A stretch of 64,000 bases of DNA from an uncultured Phocaeicola sp. (GCA_944321015.1 CALUJS010000007.1:1-64000), one strand, 5' to 3'. Numbered from the stretch's first letter, positions 37,538 to 47,054 are shown. Notes: generated from the letters alone by a model not told the origin. Translations and numbers: made by a program.

Positions 37538-37837
37538 TTAGCGTTTTTTCTTGATTTCATATCCCATCTTGATGGCCATCTTCAATGTCGTGGCCGCAGT
37601 GTTGCGGTCGTATTCCTTTTCGCTTTCGGGCAGTTCTTCATAAGGCATCAGGCAGGGATGGGTCTTGCTTGCGTCGTTCCGTTCGCGGCCGTATGTCCAT
37701 CCTTCGTCGAGGCGGGCCTGCGCCCATGTGTCGTGTACGTTTCTGGCTATTTGTTCCAGCAGGTCGTTGAGCTCGTCGGGCAGGCGGATGTCGCTCAGGT
37801 CTTGAGCTTCGGGCGTGTAGCCGTTGTTCTTGTCCAT
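37538..37837 (-). CDS. Stand-alone RyR-domain protein
   Basis: The 99-aa product is almost entirely one RyR domain: YTPEAQDLSDIRLPDELNDL, then IARNVHDTWAQARLDEGWTYG, RNDASKTHPCLMPYEELPE and SEKEYDRNTAATTLKMAIKMGYEI. These match the bacterial RyR (PF02026) consensus closely. I chose ATG 37837 (MDKNNGYTPEA); an upstream in-frame ATG at 37870 adds only 11 residues. It lies between a glycoside hydrolase-like gene (34 bp upstream) and the large membrane RyR-like protein (12 bp downstream), all on the minus strand. Ligand and role are unknown. Confidence 0.87.
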   Translation of the reverse strand: MDKNNGYTPEAQDLSDIRLPDELNDLLEQIARNVHDTWAQARLDEGWTYGRERNDASKTHPCLMPYEELPESEKEYDRNTAATTLKMAIKMGYEIKKKR

Positions 37838-37870
37838 GTGTGTGTTGTTATGTCGTATATGTCGGGTCAA

Positions 37871-39475
37871 TCATTCTGCGGCGGTGATGCGCAACAGCAG
37901 GTAGGGTTGTGAGGGCAGGGGCACGCTGCGGTGCAGGCGGTCGAAGATGCGGTCGCGCACGGGCGCGCCGGTCTCGAACGTGACGGGGCATGGCGTCACC
38001 GTCATGTTCCACGTGTCGATGACCTCCACGCGGAAGCGCATGCCTTCGCGCAGACGGCCGTAACCGGCATTCTTCACGGGCAGTTCAAACGTCCAGGCGT
38101 CGGGCACTTCTTTTCCTAAATAAATCAGGTAATAGCCGTCGCCCGCTGTGCTGGTTTGTGTGTCCCAGCTGCTGTCGGCCAGCTGAAGCGAGTGGGGCAG
38201 GGCGTTGAGTATGTCGAGCGTAAAACCGATGCGCCGCCATGCCTCGCCCTGAAATGTGCCGCCCACGGCCAGAAAGTCGTGCGAATAATCGTTCGGCCCC
38301 TCTACCATGTAGCATTCGCCGTGGCCCACGTAGGTGCCGGCTATCAGGCCCTGCCACATGCGATAGACAAACTCCTCTCCGCTGAGGCTTCCCCAACGGT
38401 TGTCCATGTTGCCCTCGTAGCACACCTCGTCGAACACAACGGGTTTGCGGTAGATGTTGCGCACGGTGGCCGCCCGTCCGAACCCTTCGACGGGAGCCTG
38501 GTCTTGCACGCTGGCATGGGTGAACTCCGGCAGCCAGTAGGCATAATATTTGGCCGTATGGCTGTGGATGGAGCACAGGTGGCGGTAAGGGTCGTTCTGC
38601 ACCACGGTGCGGGCAAAGCCGTTCCAGTCGTCCACCGTCAGGGTACGCATAAAGTCGTATTCGTTGGCCAACGACCACCATACGTTGCGAAACGCGGCCA
38701 GGCGCGCCGTGGCATAGCGCAGGAAGCGGTGGCGGGCTTCCACCGGCATACGGTCGAATCCCCATCGGCCCTCGTCGTAGGGGTGGAAGAGGATGAGGTC
38801 GGCTTCAACGCCGATGGCGGCCAGGCGGTCGATGCATTCCTCCACATGGGTGAAGTAGTCGGGGTTGAAGCGGGTGTAATCCCACTCATACACGCGCTTT
38901 CCGTTGGCGTCGGTGGTGATTTTTTTGATTTCGTAGGGGAAACGGGCCGGTTCGGGATGTGCCGGGTCGAAGTTTTGCACGAAGAAGAGCATACGCAGCT
39001 TATTGAAGCGGGCTTGTGCCATGCTCTGCACCGTGCGGGCAACGAGGGAGTCGGGCTCGTGCATCCAGTTGTAGGCTGTGGTTCCCATGGGATAATAGCG
39101 TGTTCCGTCCGCATAGCGGAAGGCATACAGTCCGTCGGTGCCGACCGGACCGTGATTGCCCGCTGTGGGGGGAGTGCAGGTGAAGTGTCCTTTCTTGTCG
39201 TTCAGTGCCGGCAGAGGGCTGTGTGTGGCATAGCGCCATTCTCCTTCGCTCGTCGGCATGAAGCGCACACGGAAGGTGTTGCCGCCATCGTAGAAGCCGC
39301 GCACGGTGTAGGTGGTGTTCGGGCCGGTGAAAGTGGCGGTCAGTTCGGTGTCGAATGGGTTGTTTCCCGGCGTGGCATGCAGGGTGAGTTCGAATCGTCC
39401 CCAACGTTCCACCCGTTCTTGGGCCGCGCAGTTGAGGCTCAGCAGTAAGGCGGCCAGGAGGAGATGCAGTTTCAT
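37871..39475 (-). CDS. DUF5060/DUF4038-type glycoside hydrolase-like protein
   Basis: The 534-aa product has a signal peptide (MKLHLLLAALLLSLNCAAQ), an N-terminal beta-sandwich of the DUF5060 type (residues about 20-105: ERWGRFELTLHATPGNNPFD, RGFYDGGNTFRVRFMPT) and a TIM-barrel (about 115-440) that opens RYYPMGTTAYNWMHE. Candidate acid/base E272 lies in WWSLANEYD and a candidate nucleophile E350 (or E354) in KPVVFDEVCYEGN. A C-terminal DUF5605-like beta domain closes it. The relatives include apiosidase-like enzymes, but the substrate cannot be read. It may be co-transcribed with the RyR genes. Confidence 0.85.
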   Translation of the reverse strand: MKLHLLLAALLLSLNCAAQERVERWGRFELTLHATPGNNPFDTELTATFTGPNTTYTVRGFYDGGNTFRVRFMPTSEGEWRYATHSPLPALNDKKGHFTCTPPTAGNHGPVGTDGLYAFRYADGTRYYPMGTTAYNWMHEPDSLVARTVQSMAQARFNKLRMLFFVQNFDPAHPEPARFPYEIKKITTDANGKRVYEWDYTRFNPDYFTHVEECIDRLAAIGVEADLILFHPYDEGRWGFDRMPVEARHRFLRYATARLAAFRNVWWSLANEYDFMRTLTVDDWNGFARTVVQNDPYRHLCSIHSHTAKYYAYWLPEFTHASVQDQAPVEGFGRAATVRNIYRKPVVFDEVCYEGNMDNRWGSLSGEEFVYRMWQGLIAGTYVGHGECYMVEGPNDYSHDFLAVGGTFQGEAWRRIGFTLDILNALPHSLQLADSSWDTQTSTAGDGYYLIYLGKEVPDAWTFELPVKNAGYGRLREGMRFRVEVIDTWNMTVTPCPVTFETGAPVRDRIFDRLHRSVPLPSQPYLLLRITAAE

Positions 39476-39568
39476 AAGCTGTGAGATTAAGGTTGATGCG
39501 CAGATGGCGCCGACAACACGGCCGGAGCCATGCTGTGGGCGCCATCATGTGCATACGAAGAATGTTTC

Positions 39569-40225
39569 TTATCCGTTTACGCGTTTGTAGTCGGCCAGGA
39601 AAGTAGCCAGTCCGGAGTCGGTCAACGGGTGCTTCAGCAAGCCTTTGATGGCAGACAGAGGACAAGTCACCACGTCGGCGCCCACTTCGGCACAGGCAAT
39701 GATGTGCTGTGTGTGGCGGATGGAGGCGGCCAGAACCTGAGTCTTGAAGCCATAGGTGCGATAGATGTCCACAATCTGGGAGATGAGGGCCACGCCGTCA
39801 CTGCTGATGTCGTCCAAGCGGCCGACGAAAGGCGATACGTAGGTGGCTCCTGCCTTGGCGGCCAACAAAGCTTGTCCGGCAGAGAACACCAGCGTGCAGT
39901 TGGTACGGATGCCTTTGTCGGTGAAATATTTGATGGCTTTGATGCCGTCGGCAATGCAAGGAACCTTCACCACGATGTGGGGATTGAGCGCGGCGAGTTC
40001 CTCGCCTTCGCGTATCATGCCCTCGTAGTCGGTGGCAATCACTTCGGCGCTCACGTCGCCGTTGACAATGTTACAGATATCCACATAGTGTTTGCGTTGG
40101 TTCTCCACGCCTTTGATGCCTTCTTTGGCCATCAGTGAGGGGTTGGTCGTCACGCCGTCGAGCACGCCCATGGCGTTGGCCTCGCGAATCTGCTCCAGGT
40201 TGGCAGTGTCAATAAAGAATTTCAT
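39569..40225 (-). CDS. fsa: Fructose-6-phosphate aldolase / transaldolase-like protein
   Basis: This class I aldolase interconverts fructose-6-phosphate with dihydroxyacetone and glyceraldehyde-3-phosphate, or acts as a short transaldolase (TalC). The 218-aa product starts [20 protein letters not shown], has [14 protein letters not shown], the Schiff-base lysine in [30 protein letters not shown] split at the barrel strand, and [10 protein letters not shown]. The size fits the small Fsa/TalC group. Which activity dominates is not decidable here. Confidence 0.93.
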   Translation of the reverse strand: MKFFIDTANLEQIREANAMGVLDGVTTNPSLMAKEGIKGVENQRKHYVDICNIVNGDVSAEVIATDYEGMIREGEELAALNPHIVVKVPCIADGIKAIKYFTDKGIRTNCTLVFSAGQALLAAKAGATYVSPFVGRLDDISSDGVALISQIVDIYRTYGFKTQVLAASIRHTQHIIACAEVGADVVTCPLSAIKGLLKHPLTDSGLATFLADYKRVNG

Positions 40226-40277
40226 ACGTAATAGATTTTATATGTTAGATTGATAGTTCGCCCGTGGTTCGATATAA

Positions 40278-40318
40278 CTTAGGCACGGAGTCTGCGTGTA
40301 CGTCAGTCCGTGCCTAAG
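40278..40318 (-). terminator. Hairpin downstream of HU gene
   Basis: A perfect 12-bp stem CTTAGGCACGGA (40278-40289) with TCCGTGCCTAAG (40307-40318). It sits after the minus-strand HU gene; pairing alone does not prove direction. Confidence 0.65.
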
Positions 40319-40354
40319 CTTATGTCCTAAAAAAGCTTCACTGTCGTGGCAGGA

Positions 40355-40627
40355 TTATTGCACGGCGCTTTCCAGTTCGTTTCCGGCTTTGAACTTCACC
40401 ACCTTCTTGGCGGGGATGGTGATGGTTTGTTTGGTCGAGGGGTTGATGCCGGTGCGTTCGCCGCGTTCTGCAACCAAGAGTGTGCCGAAGCCTACCAAGG
40501 CCACTTTGTCGCCTTCTTTGAGCGCTGCCGATACGGCAGAGATAAATGCATCCAGCGCTTTCTTCGAATCGGCTTTGCTCAATCCCGATTCAGCAGCCAT
40601 TGCATTGATGAGTTCTGACTTGTTCAT
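40355..40627 (-). CDS. HU-family DNA-binding protein
   Basis: HU is a nucleoid protein that bends DNA. The 90-aa product begins MNKSELINAMAAESGLSKAD, carries the GDKVALVGFGTLLVAER beta-arm and the DNA-contacting arm GINPSTKQTITIPAKKVVKF. It has a good promoter (40684-40714) and a strong hairpin behind it, so it is likely an abundant single-gene transcript. Confidence 0.96.
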   Translation of the reverse strand: MNKSELINAMAAESGLSKADSKKALDAFISAVSAALKEGDKVALVGFGTLLVAERGERTGINPSTKQTITIPAKKVVKFKAGNELESAVQ

Positions 40628-40683
40628 AATAGTATTTTTGATTAGTGTATGTAAGATGCAAGTTTACGATTACAAATGCCTGA

Positions 40684-40714
40684 CAAAGATAGGGCTTCGC
40701 GGGTTAGAAACAAA
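40684..40714 (-). promoter_or_regulatory. Bacteroidales-type promoter for HU
   Basis: On the minus strand, TTTG (40714-40711), a 19-bp spacer and TATCTTTG (40691-40684): a perfect consensus match, about 57 bp before the HU start. Confidence 0.75.
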
Positions 40715-40838
40715 TAATATGAGCGAAAAATCATGCTTCGGATGCAAAAAAAATCAAAGATAAAAGGCTTCGCTGCCCGTGAACAGAATATTTTCGTACT
40801 TTCGCACCCATATTGATAACTTCTCCATACCGAATGAT

Positions 40839-41513
40839 ATGAATCAGATACCTCCTGTCACCAAGAATTTGCTTATCATCAACGTGCTGTTTTTTCTGGC
40901 CGCGATCGTGGCGCCCAAGTATGGCCTTGACCTGACCGAAGTGCTGGGACTGCACTTCTTTATGGCTTCGGACTTTCACGTCTATCAGTTTCTCACCTAC
41001 ATGTTCATGCACGGCGGTTTTGCCCATCTGTTCTTCAACATGTTTGCCTTGTGGATGTTCGGATGCACGCTGGAGCGCGTGTTCGGCCCGCGGCGTTTCC
41101 TGCTGTTCTACATGGTGTGCGGACTGGGCGCCGGACTGGTGCAGGAGGTGGTGCAATATCTTGAATACGTCTTTGTGTTTTCCAATTACGACAGCGTGAA
41201 CACCGGGGTGGCCATCATCCCCATGAGCGAATATCTGAACCTGATGACGACCGTGGGCGCGTCGGGCGCCATCTACGGCATCCTGCTGGGATTCGGCCTG
41301 CTGTTCCCCAACCAGCCCATGTTCATCTTCCCGCTGCCCATGCCCATCAAGGCGAAATGGTTTGTCATCGGCTACGTGGTCATCGAGTTGCTGCTCGGCC
41401 TGCAGGGGAGCGACGGCGTGGCACACTTCGCGCACCTGGGCGGCATGCTCTTCGGATTCCTGCTAATCGTTTACTGGCGTAAAAAGTACCGCAATGGGCA
41501 ATATCGTTACTGA
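40839..41513 (+). CDS. Rhomboid-family intramembrane serine protease (first of two)
   Basis: The enzyme cleaves transmembrane substrates inside the membrane. I chose ATG 40839 (MNQIPPVTKNLLIINVLFFL), which starts just before the first helix. The 224 aa show HGGFAHLFFNMFALWMFG (the HxxxN oxyanion region), catalytic Ser142 in TTVGASGAIYGI and His199 in VAHFAHLGGMLFG. The helices number about six. The end overlaps the second rhomboid gene by 20 bp. Confidence 0.95.
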   Translation: MNQIPPVTKNLLIINVLFFLAAIVAPKYGLDLTEVLGLHFFMASDFHVYQFLTYMFMHGGFAHLFFNMFALWMFGCTLERVFGPRRFLLFYMVCGLGAGLVQEVVQYLEYVFVFSNYDSVNTGVAIIPMSEYLNLMTTVGASGAIYGILLGFGLLFPNQPMFIFPLPMPIKAKWFVIGYVVIELLLGLQGSDGVAHFAHLGGMLFGFLLIVYWRKKYRNGQYRY

Positions 41514-42381
41514 GCTGCGCGGCCGCTTCCGCAGGGGCGACATCGTGACGCGCCTATTATATATTAATGTGGGCATCTTTCTGCTGACCACGTTGCTCGA
41601 CGTGTTTCTCCGGCTCATGGACGTGCATTATCCCTTCCTGCGCTGGGGAGAGTGTCCGGCCGGCTTCGCGCAGCTGTTGCGGCAGCCGTGGTCGCTGGTG
41701 ACTTACATGTTCGTCCATGCCGACGTGTGGCATATTCTCTTCAACATGTTGTGGCTTTACTGGTTCGGGCAGATGTTCCGCTATTTCTTTTCCGACCGTC
41801 ATCTCTGCGGGCTGTACATCCTGGGCGGGTTGTGCGGAGGATTGCTCTACATGGCGGCCTACAACGTTTTTCCTTACTTCCGGCCCTTCGTAGGCTCCTC
41901 CTACCTGCTGGGCGCGTCGGCTTCGGTGCTGGCCATTGCGGTGGCCACGGCGGTGCGCGAGCCGGACTATCGCGTGAATCTGCTCTTTCTGGGCAGTGTG
42001 CGCCTGAAATATCTGACGCTCGTGCTGGTGTTGCTGGATGTGATGCTGGCCGCTTCGGGCAATGCCGGGGGGCATATCGCCCACTTGGGCGGCGCGTTGG
42101 CCGGATATTGGTTTGCCGTCGCCTTCCGTCGCGGATACGACCCCACGGCGTGGATTAACAGGGTGATAGACTTCTTTGCCGGCAGATGCGTTCCCCGCCG
42201 GAGGAAGCCGAAGATGAAGGTGCACTATGGCAAGCACGCCGCCGATTACGACTACAACGCCCGCCGGCGCGAGCGCGAAGAGGAGATTGACCGCATCTTG
42301 GACAAGCTCAAGAAGTCGGGCTACGGCAGCCTCACGGCCGAGGAGAAGCAGGCCCTTTTCGACGAAAGCAAACGATTGTAA
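41494..42381 (+). CDS. Rhomboid-family intramembrane serine protease (second), with charged C-terminal tail
   Basis: The 295-aa product has HADVWHILFNMLWLYWFG, catalytic Ser142 (LLGASASVLAIAV) and His197 (HIAHLGGALAGY). After the membrane part, residues about 215-295 form a charged cytoplasmic tail (KVHYGKHAADYDYNARRRER then EEIDRILDKLKKSGYGSLTA) resembling the DUF6576-type tail seen in Bacteroidota rhomboids. It overlaps the first rhomboid gene and is 5 bp from the next gene, so the three are one operon. Substrates are unknown. Confidence 0.94.
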   Translation: MGNIVTELRGRFRRGDIVTRLLYINVGIFLLTTLLDVFLRLMDVHYPFLRWGECPAGFAQLLRQPWSLVTYMFVHADVWHILFNMLWLYWFGQMFRYFFSDRHLCGLYILGGLCGGLLYMAAYNVFPYFRPFVGSSYLLGASASVLAIAVATAVREPDYRVNLLFLGSVRLKYLTLVLVLLDVMLAASGNAGGHIAHLGGALAGYWFAVAFRRGYDPTAWINRVIDFFAGRCVPRRRKPKMKVHYGKHAADYDYNARRREREEEIDRILDKLKKSGYGSLTAEEKQALFDESKRL

Positions 42382-42386
42382 TCCGG

Positions 42387-43469
42387 ATGAACTGCCTGGG
42401 AAAGTTGGTGCGATGGCTTCTGCTGGCCGCCAATCTGGCGGTGGTGGGCGGCATGGTGTTCTGTGCCTACAGCCCCCATATCGACCCTGTGCGCCATCCG
42501 GTGCAGGCGTGCGCGGGGCTGGCCTTTCCCGTGTTCTTGTGTGCCGACGTGCTGTTTCTGGCCTTCTGGCTGTTGGCGCATTGGCGTTACGCCCTGGTGC
42601 CGCTGGCCGGGATTGCGTGCTGCTGGGGAGCGACGAACACCTTCTGTCCGCTCAACCCCGGTCGCGACGAGGCGCCCGACGGCGCCGTCAAGGTGTTGTC
42701 GTACAACGTCATGTCGTTTGAGGCCGACCATCCCGACACGCCCGGCAATCCCAACCGCATCCTGGCTTATCTGCGCGACAGCGGGGCCGACATCATCTGC
42801 CTGCAGGAATACATCACCGGCGGACGCCTCAAGCAGGCGCACATCGAGCGGGTGTTGAAGGACTATCCCTATCACGACGTGCATCGCGTGGGGAAGGGGC
42901 CGAACGCCTTGGCCTGCTATTCGCGTTTCCCCATCATCGGGGCCGAGCGCGTGGATTACGACAGTCCGTTCAACGGCAGCATGAAATACACCCTGCTGGT
43001 GGAAGGCGACACGCTCACGGTGGTGAACAATCATTTGGAGTCGAACAAGCTCACGGCCGATGACCGCGAGACATATGTCAACATGCTGACCTCGCCCGAG
43101 ACCACCGACGTGAAACAAGGCTCGCGCCTGCTGCTGGGCAAGCTGGCCCGCGCCGCCTCCATCCGTTCGCGCCAGGCCGACGCCATAGCCCGTGCCATCG
43201 ACGAAACGGGGCGTCGCCGGCTCGTGGTGTGCGGCGACTTCAACACTTCGGCCATCTCCTACACTTACCGCGTGATAGGTCGCGGACTCGATGATGCCTT
43301 TGTCCGTTCGGGCCGGGGTCCCGGCATTTCCTACCACCGTAACGGCTTCTACTTCCGCATCGACCACATCCTTGTCAGTCCCGACCTGCGCGCTTACCGT
43401 TGCACGGTCGACAACAGCATCTCCAATTCCGATCATTACCCCATCTGGTGCTATCTGGCGCCTCGCTGA
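42387..43469 (+). CDS. Membrane-anchored endonuclease/exonuclease/phosphatase-family protein
   Basis: The 360-aa product has three N-terminal hydrophobic helices (residues about 5-25, 35-60 and 62-78), then an EEP domain with VKVLSYNVMSFEADH, IICLQEYI, TVVNNHLESNKL, LVVCGDFNTSAISYTYRV and FRIDHILVSPDL, which supply the metal and catalytic residues. The family includes nucleases, sphingomyelinases and inositol phosphatases; the substrate cannot be assigned. It follows the rhomboid pair by 5 bp. Confidence 0.92.
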   Translation: MNCLGKLVRWLLLAANLAVVGGMVFCAYSPHIDPVRHPVQACAGLAFPVFLCADVLFLAFWLLAHWRYALVPLAGIACCWGATNTFCPLNPGRDEAPDGAVKVLSYNVMSFEADHPDTPGNPNRILAYLRDSGADIICLQEYITGGRLKQAHIERVLKDYPYHDVHRVGKGPNALACYSRFPIIGAERVDYDSPFNGSMKYTLLVEGDTLTVVNNHLESNKLTADDRETYVNMLTSPETTDVKQGSRLLLGKLARAASIRSRQADAIARAIDETGRRRLVVCGDFNTSAISYTYRVIGRGLDDAFVRSGRGPGISYHRNGFYFRIDHILVSPDLRAYRCTVDNSISNSDHYPIWCYLAPR

Positions 43470-43559
43470 ACGCCGCCCGGGGATGTTCCCCCGTTGATGC
43501 CCGGGAAGTCCGTTGTTTACTATTTTCTTCCTTTCCGTTTCCCGTCGTGACGCTTCCCG

Positions 43560-43660
43560 TTGACGGGCGCGAGCGTCCATATGGCGGGACGTGAGCGGAC
43601 ATATCCGCAGTCGCGGGCGGACATATGGACGCTCGCACGGGAACATATCGGCAGAGCGGA
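43560..43660. repeat. 22-bp palindromic repeat array F (about 4 units)
   Basis: Units start at 43578, 43600, 43622 and 43644, preceded by a partial unit GGGCGCGAGCGTC. It lies between the EEP gene and secDF. The rest of the 43470-44036 gap holds only a TATATTTG -7 element at 43972-43979, likely for secDF. Confidence 0.9.
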
Positions 43661-44036
43661 GGACAAATGTCATGTCTGAAACACAATGACTTAACGGCTG
43701 TCGGTCGCAGGCCGTCTTCTCAACCTGCCGCCTTGTCCCCACGTGCTCCGGCGGACTGATTTGTCCGACTTTTTCCATACGTCGGGCCTTCCGCCGTTCT
43801 CTTCAGGAGGCCGGCGGCGTCATGCCGGGGCTTCCGGACACGGCTTCTCGCGGGTTTGTCCTTCCGCGTTGTGCCTCCTTGCGCGGGAGGTGCGGAATGC
43901 TCCGGATGTCTGTTTCGGCCTAAAAAACCAAATAATTACCGTCATTTTAATTCCCTTGATTGAAAAAAAGCTATATTTGCAACCTTGAAAAGAAGCATAT
44001 TAACAAAAGAAAACAAAATAAATAACGTAAAGTAAC

Positions 44037-47000
44037 ATGCAGAACAAAGGATTTGTAAAAGTATTTGCGGTATTGCTCACAATCGTCTGTGCGTTCTACC
44101 TCTCCTTCTCGTTCGTCACGCGTCACTACATGAAGCTGGCCGAGGCCGACCCGAAGGGCGAAGCACACTACCTCGATTCGATGCAGAACGAGCGCGTGTA
44201 TCTGGGGAATTACACACTCAAGCAGTGTCGCGAGATGGAAATCGGATTGGGTCTGGATTTGAAGGGCGGCATGAACGTCATCCTGGAAGTCTCTGTGCCC
44301 GACGTAGTGAGAATGCTGGCCGACCACAAGACGGACGAAGTTTTCAACCAAGCCGTGGACAACGCCGCCAAGGCCCAGATGAGCAGCCAAAGCGACTTCA
44401 TCACCCTTTTCGTGGAGGAGTATCACAAGCTGGCTCCGGGCAAGCGCCTGGCAGAAATCTTCGCCACCCAGCAACTTCGTGACAAGGTGACCGCGCAGAG
44501 CACCGATGCCGAGGTGGAAAGAGTGTTGCGCAGCGAAGTGAAGTCGGCCGTGTCCAACGCATACAACGTGCTCCGCACCCGTATCGACCGCTTCGGTGTG
44601 GTACAGCCCAACATACAGGAACTGGAAGGCAGCATGGGCCGCATCATGGTAGAGCTCCCCGGAATCAAGGAGCCGGAACGCGTGCGTAAGTTGCTGCAAG
44701 GTTCGGCCAACCTGGAGTTCTGGGAGACTTTCAATGCCGAAGAGGTAGCTCCCTATCTGATGGAAGCCGATGCCAAGGCCGCTTTGGCCTTGGCCGCTAC
44801 CGATACCGTCACGGCGAAAGCCGAACCGGAAGCAGCCGAAGCCAAGGCAGCGACCGAGGATGCCGCCGCCAACCTGGCCGACAGCCTGGCCAACGTCCTG
44901 AAGGGCGGACAAGCCCAGACGGCCGATAACCAGGCCATGGAGGACATGAAGAAGCAACATCCGTTGTTGTCCGTCCTCCAGCCCGCGCAACGTGGCGGAG
45001 GCATTGCCGGATATGCGCTGGGTCGCGACACCGCTGCCGTGAACGCCATCCTGGCCCTGCCCGAAGTGAAGGCCGTGCTCCCCGGCGAACTGCGCCTGAT
45101 GTGGGGCGTGAAGCCGGTAGACCCGAAGACTTCCACCTATGAGCTTTATGCCATCCGCGTGACCGAGCGCGACGGCCGTGCTCCCCTCGAAGGCAACGTG
45201 GTGACTTCGGCCAGCGACGGTTACGACCAGTTTGGCAAGCCCTGCGTTCACATGAACATGAATACCGAGGGCGCGCGTCGTTGGGCACAGCTCACCAAGC
45301 AGAACATCAACCGCGCCATCGCCATCGTGCTCGACGGTTACGTGTATAGCGCGCCGAACGTAATGAATGAAATTACCGGCGGACAGTCGCAGATTACCGG
45401 CAACTTCTCGCTGGAGGACACCAAGGACTTGGCCAACGTGCTCAACTCCGGTAAGATGCCCGCCCCGGCACACATCGTGCAGGAAGACATCGTGGGCCCG
45501 TCGCTCGGACAGGAGTCCATCAATCAAGGCTTCGTGTCGTTCATTGTGGCCCTCGTGCTGCTGATGGCCTATCTGTGCCTCATGTACGGCTTCATCCCCG
45601 GCATGGTGGCTAACATGGCTTTGGTGTTCAACTTCTTCTTCACGCTGGGTATCCTGTCGTCCTTCCAGGCCGCGCTTACGATGAGCGGTATCGCCGGTAT
45701 GGTGCTCTCGCTCGGTATGGCGGTCGATGCCAACGTGCTTATCTACGAACGTGCCAAGGAGGAACTCCGCGGAGGCAAGACGGTGAAGGGAGCGTTGCAG
45801 GGTGGTTACAAGAATGCTTTCTCGGCAATCTTTGACTCCAACCTGACCTCCATCATCACGGGTGTCATCCTGTTCTTCTTCGGAACCGGACCCATCCGCG
45901 GTTTTGCCACGACGCTTATCATCGGTATTGCCTGCTCGTTCTTCACGGCAGTGTTCATGACCCGTCTGGTTTACGAACATTATATGAATAAGAACAAGTG
46001 GCTCGACCTGACGTTCACCACACGTCTTTCGAAGAACCTGATGGTCAATCCGAAATATAACTTCATGGGCCACGTGAAACGTTACTTCACCATCTTCGGC
46101 ATTGTGATTGCCGTGTGCGTGGCATCGTTTGCCACACGCGGACTGAGCCAGAGCATCGACTTCACCGGAGGCCGCAACTTCGTGGTGGTGTTCGACAAGG
46201 ATGTTCAGCCCGAGACCGTGCGCGAGGCCCTGTCGGAGCGTTTCGGCGACAGCAACGTGCAAGTCATTGCCTTGGGTACCGACAACCGTAAGGTGCGCAT
46301 CTCCACGAACTATCGCATCGAGGAGAACGACCCCAATGTGGACAGCGAGATAGAGGCAGTGCTCTATGACGCCCTCAACGATGCCGACTTGCTGACCAAG
46401 GGCACCACGCTGGCACAGTTTATCGACCGCGACAACCATGCGGGCGGTTCCATCATCAGTTCGCAGAAGGTGGGTCCGAGCATAGCCGAGGATATGAAAG
46501 TGGCTGCCGTATGGGCCGTGGTACTGGCCTTGATAGCCATCTTCCTCTACATCTTGTTGCGCTTCCGCAACGTGGCCTACAGTGTGGGTTCCGTATTGGC
46601 TCTGGCTGTCGACACGGTGCTTGTCATCGGCGCCTATTCGTTGTGCTACGGCTGGATGCCCTTCTCGCTGGAGGTCGACCAGACATTCATCGGCGCCGTG
46701 CTGACGGTTATCGGTTACTCCATCAACGATAAGGTGGTCATCTTCGACCGTGTGCGCGAGTACTTCGGTCTGTATCCGAAGCGCGATCACTTCCGTCTGT
46801 TCAACGACTCTCTGAATACCACGCTGGCCCGTACGTTGAATACCGGCCAGAGTACGCTCATCGTGCTCATCTGCATCTTCATCCTGGGTGGCGACAGCAT
46901 CCGCAGCTTCTCGTTCGCCATGATACTGGGTGTGGTATTCGGCACGTTCTCGTCGCTCTTCGTGGCAGCGCCTGTGGCTTACGTCGTGATGGGCAACAAG

Positions 47001-47054
47001 CTGAAAAACGCGAAACCTTCGGAAGACGAGGCTGCTCCCTCGACGCAGGAATAA
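44037..47054 (+). CDS. secDF: Fused protein translocase subunit SecDF
   Basis: SecDF uses the proton gradient to help pull proteins through the SecYEG channel. The 1,005-aa product joins SecD (first about 630 residues: GLGLDLKGGMNVILEVSVPD, RIDRFGVVQPNIQ, then SLGMAVDANVLIYERAKEEL) and SecF (later: DFTGGRNFVVVF, YSINDKVVIFDRVREYF). Residues about 242-305 form an Ala/Glu/Asp-rich low-complexity insert (for example KAATEDAAANLADSL) between periplasmic parts. A terminator follows at 47082. Confidence 0.97.
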   Translation: MQNKGFVKVFAVLLTIVCAFYLSFSFVTRHYMKLAEADPKGEAHYLDSMQNERVYLGNYTLKQCREMEIGLGLDLKGGMNVILEVSVPDVVRMLADHKTDEVFNQAVDNAAKAQMSSQSDFITLFVEEYHKLAPGKRLAEIFATQQLRDKVTAQSTDAEVERVLRSEVKSAVSNAYNVLRTRIDRFGVVQPNIQELEGSMGRIMVELPGIKEPERVRKLLQGSANLEFWETFNAEEVAPYLMEADAKAALALAATDTVTAKAEPEAAEAKAATEDAAANLADSLANVLKGGQAQTADNQAMEDMKKQHPLLSVLQPAQRGGGIAGYALGRDTAAVNAILALPEVKAVLPGELRLMWGVKPVDPKTSTYELYAIRVTERDGRAPLEGNVVTSASDGYDQFGKPCVHMNMNTEGARRWAQLTKQNINRAIAIVLDGYVYSAPNVMNEITGGQSQITGNFSLEDTKDLANVLNSGKMPAPAHIVQEDIVGPSLGQESINQGFVSFIVALVLLMAYLCLMYGFIPGMVANMALVFNFFFTLGILSSFQAALTMSGIAGMVLSLGMAVDANVLIYERAKEELRGGKTVKGALQGGYKNAFSAIFDSNLTSIITGVILFFFGTGPIRGFATTLIIGIACSFFTAVFMTRLVYEHYMNKNKWLDLTFTTRLSKNLMVNPKYNFMGHVKRYFTIFGIVIAVCVASFATRGLSQSIDFTGGRNFVVVFDKDVQPETVREALSERFGDSNVQVIALGTDNRKVRISTNYRIEENDPNVDSEIEAVLYDALNDADLLTKGTTLAQFIDRDNHAGGSIISSQKVGPSIAEDMKVAAVWAVVLALIAIFLYILLRFRNVAYSVGSVLALAVDTVLVIGAYSLCYGWMPFSLEVDQTFIGAVLTVIGYSINDKVVIFDRVREYFGLYPKRDHFRLFNDSLNTTLARTLNTGQSTLIVLICIFILGGDSIRSFSFAMILGVVFGTFSSLFVAAPVAYVVMGNKLKNAKPSEDEAAPSTQE

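Noticed and set aside
43971-46790. 939-codon open frame antisense to secDF
   Set aside because: It is a GC-rich shadow of a well-supported gene with His/Gly/Val-rich low-complexity translation and no domain.
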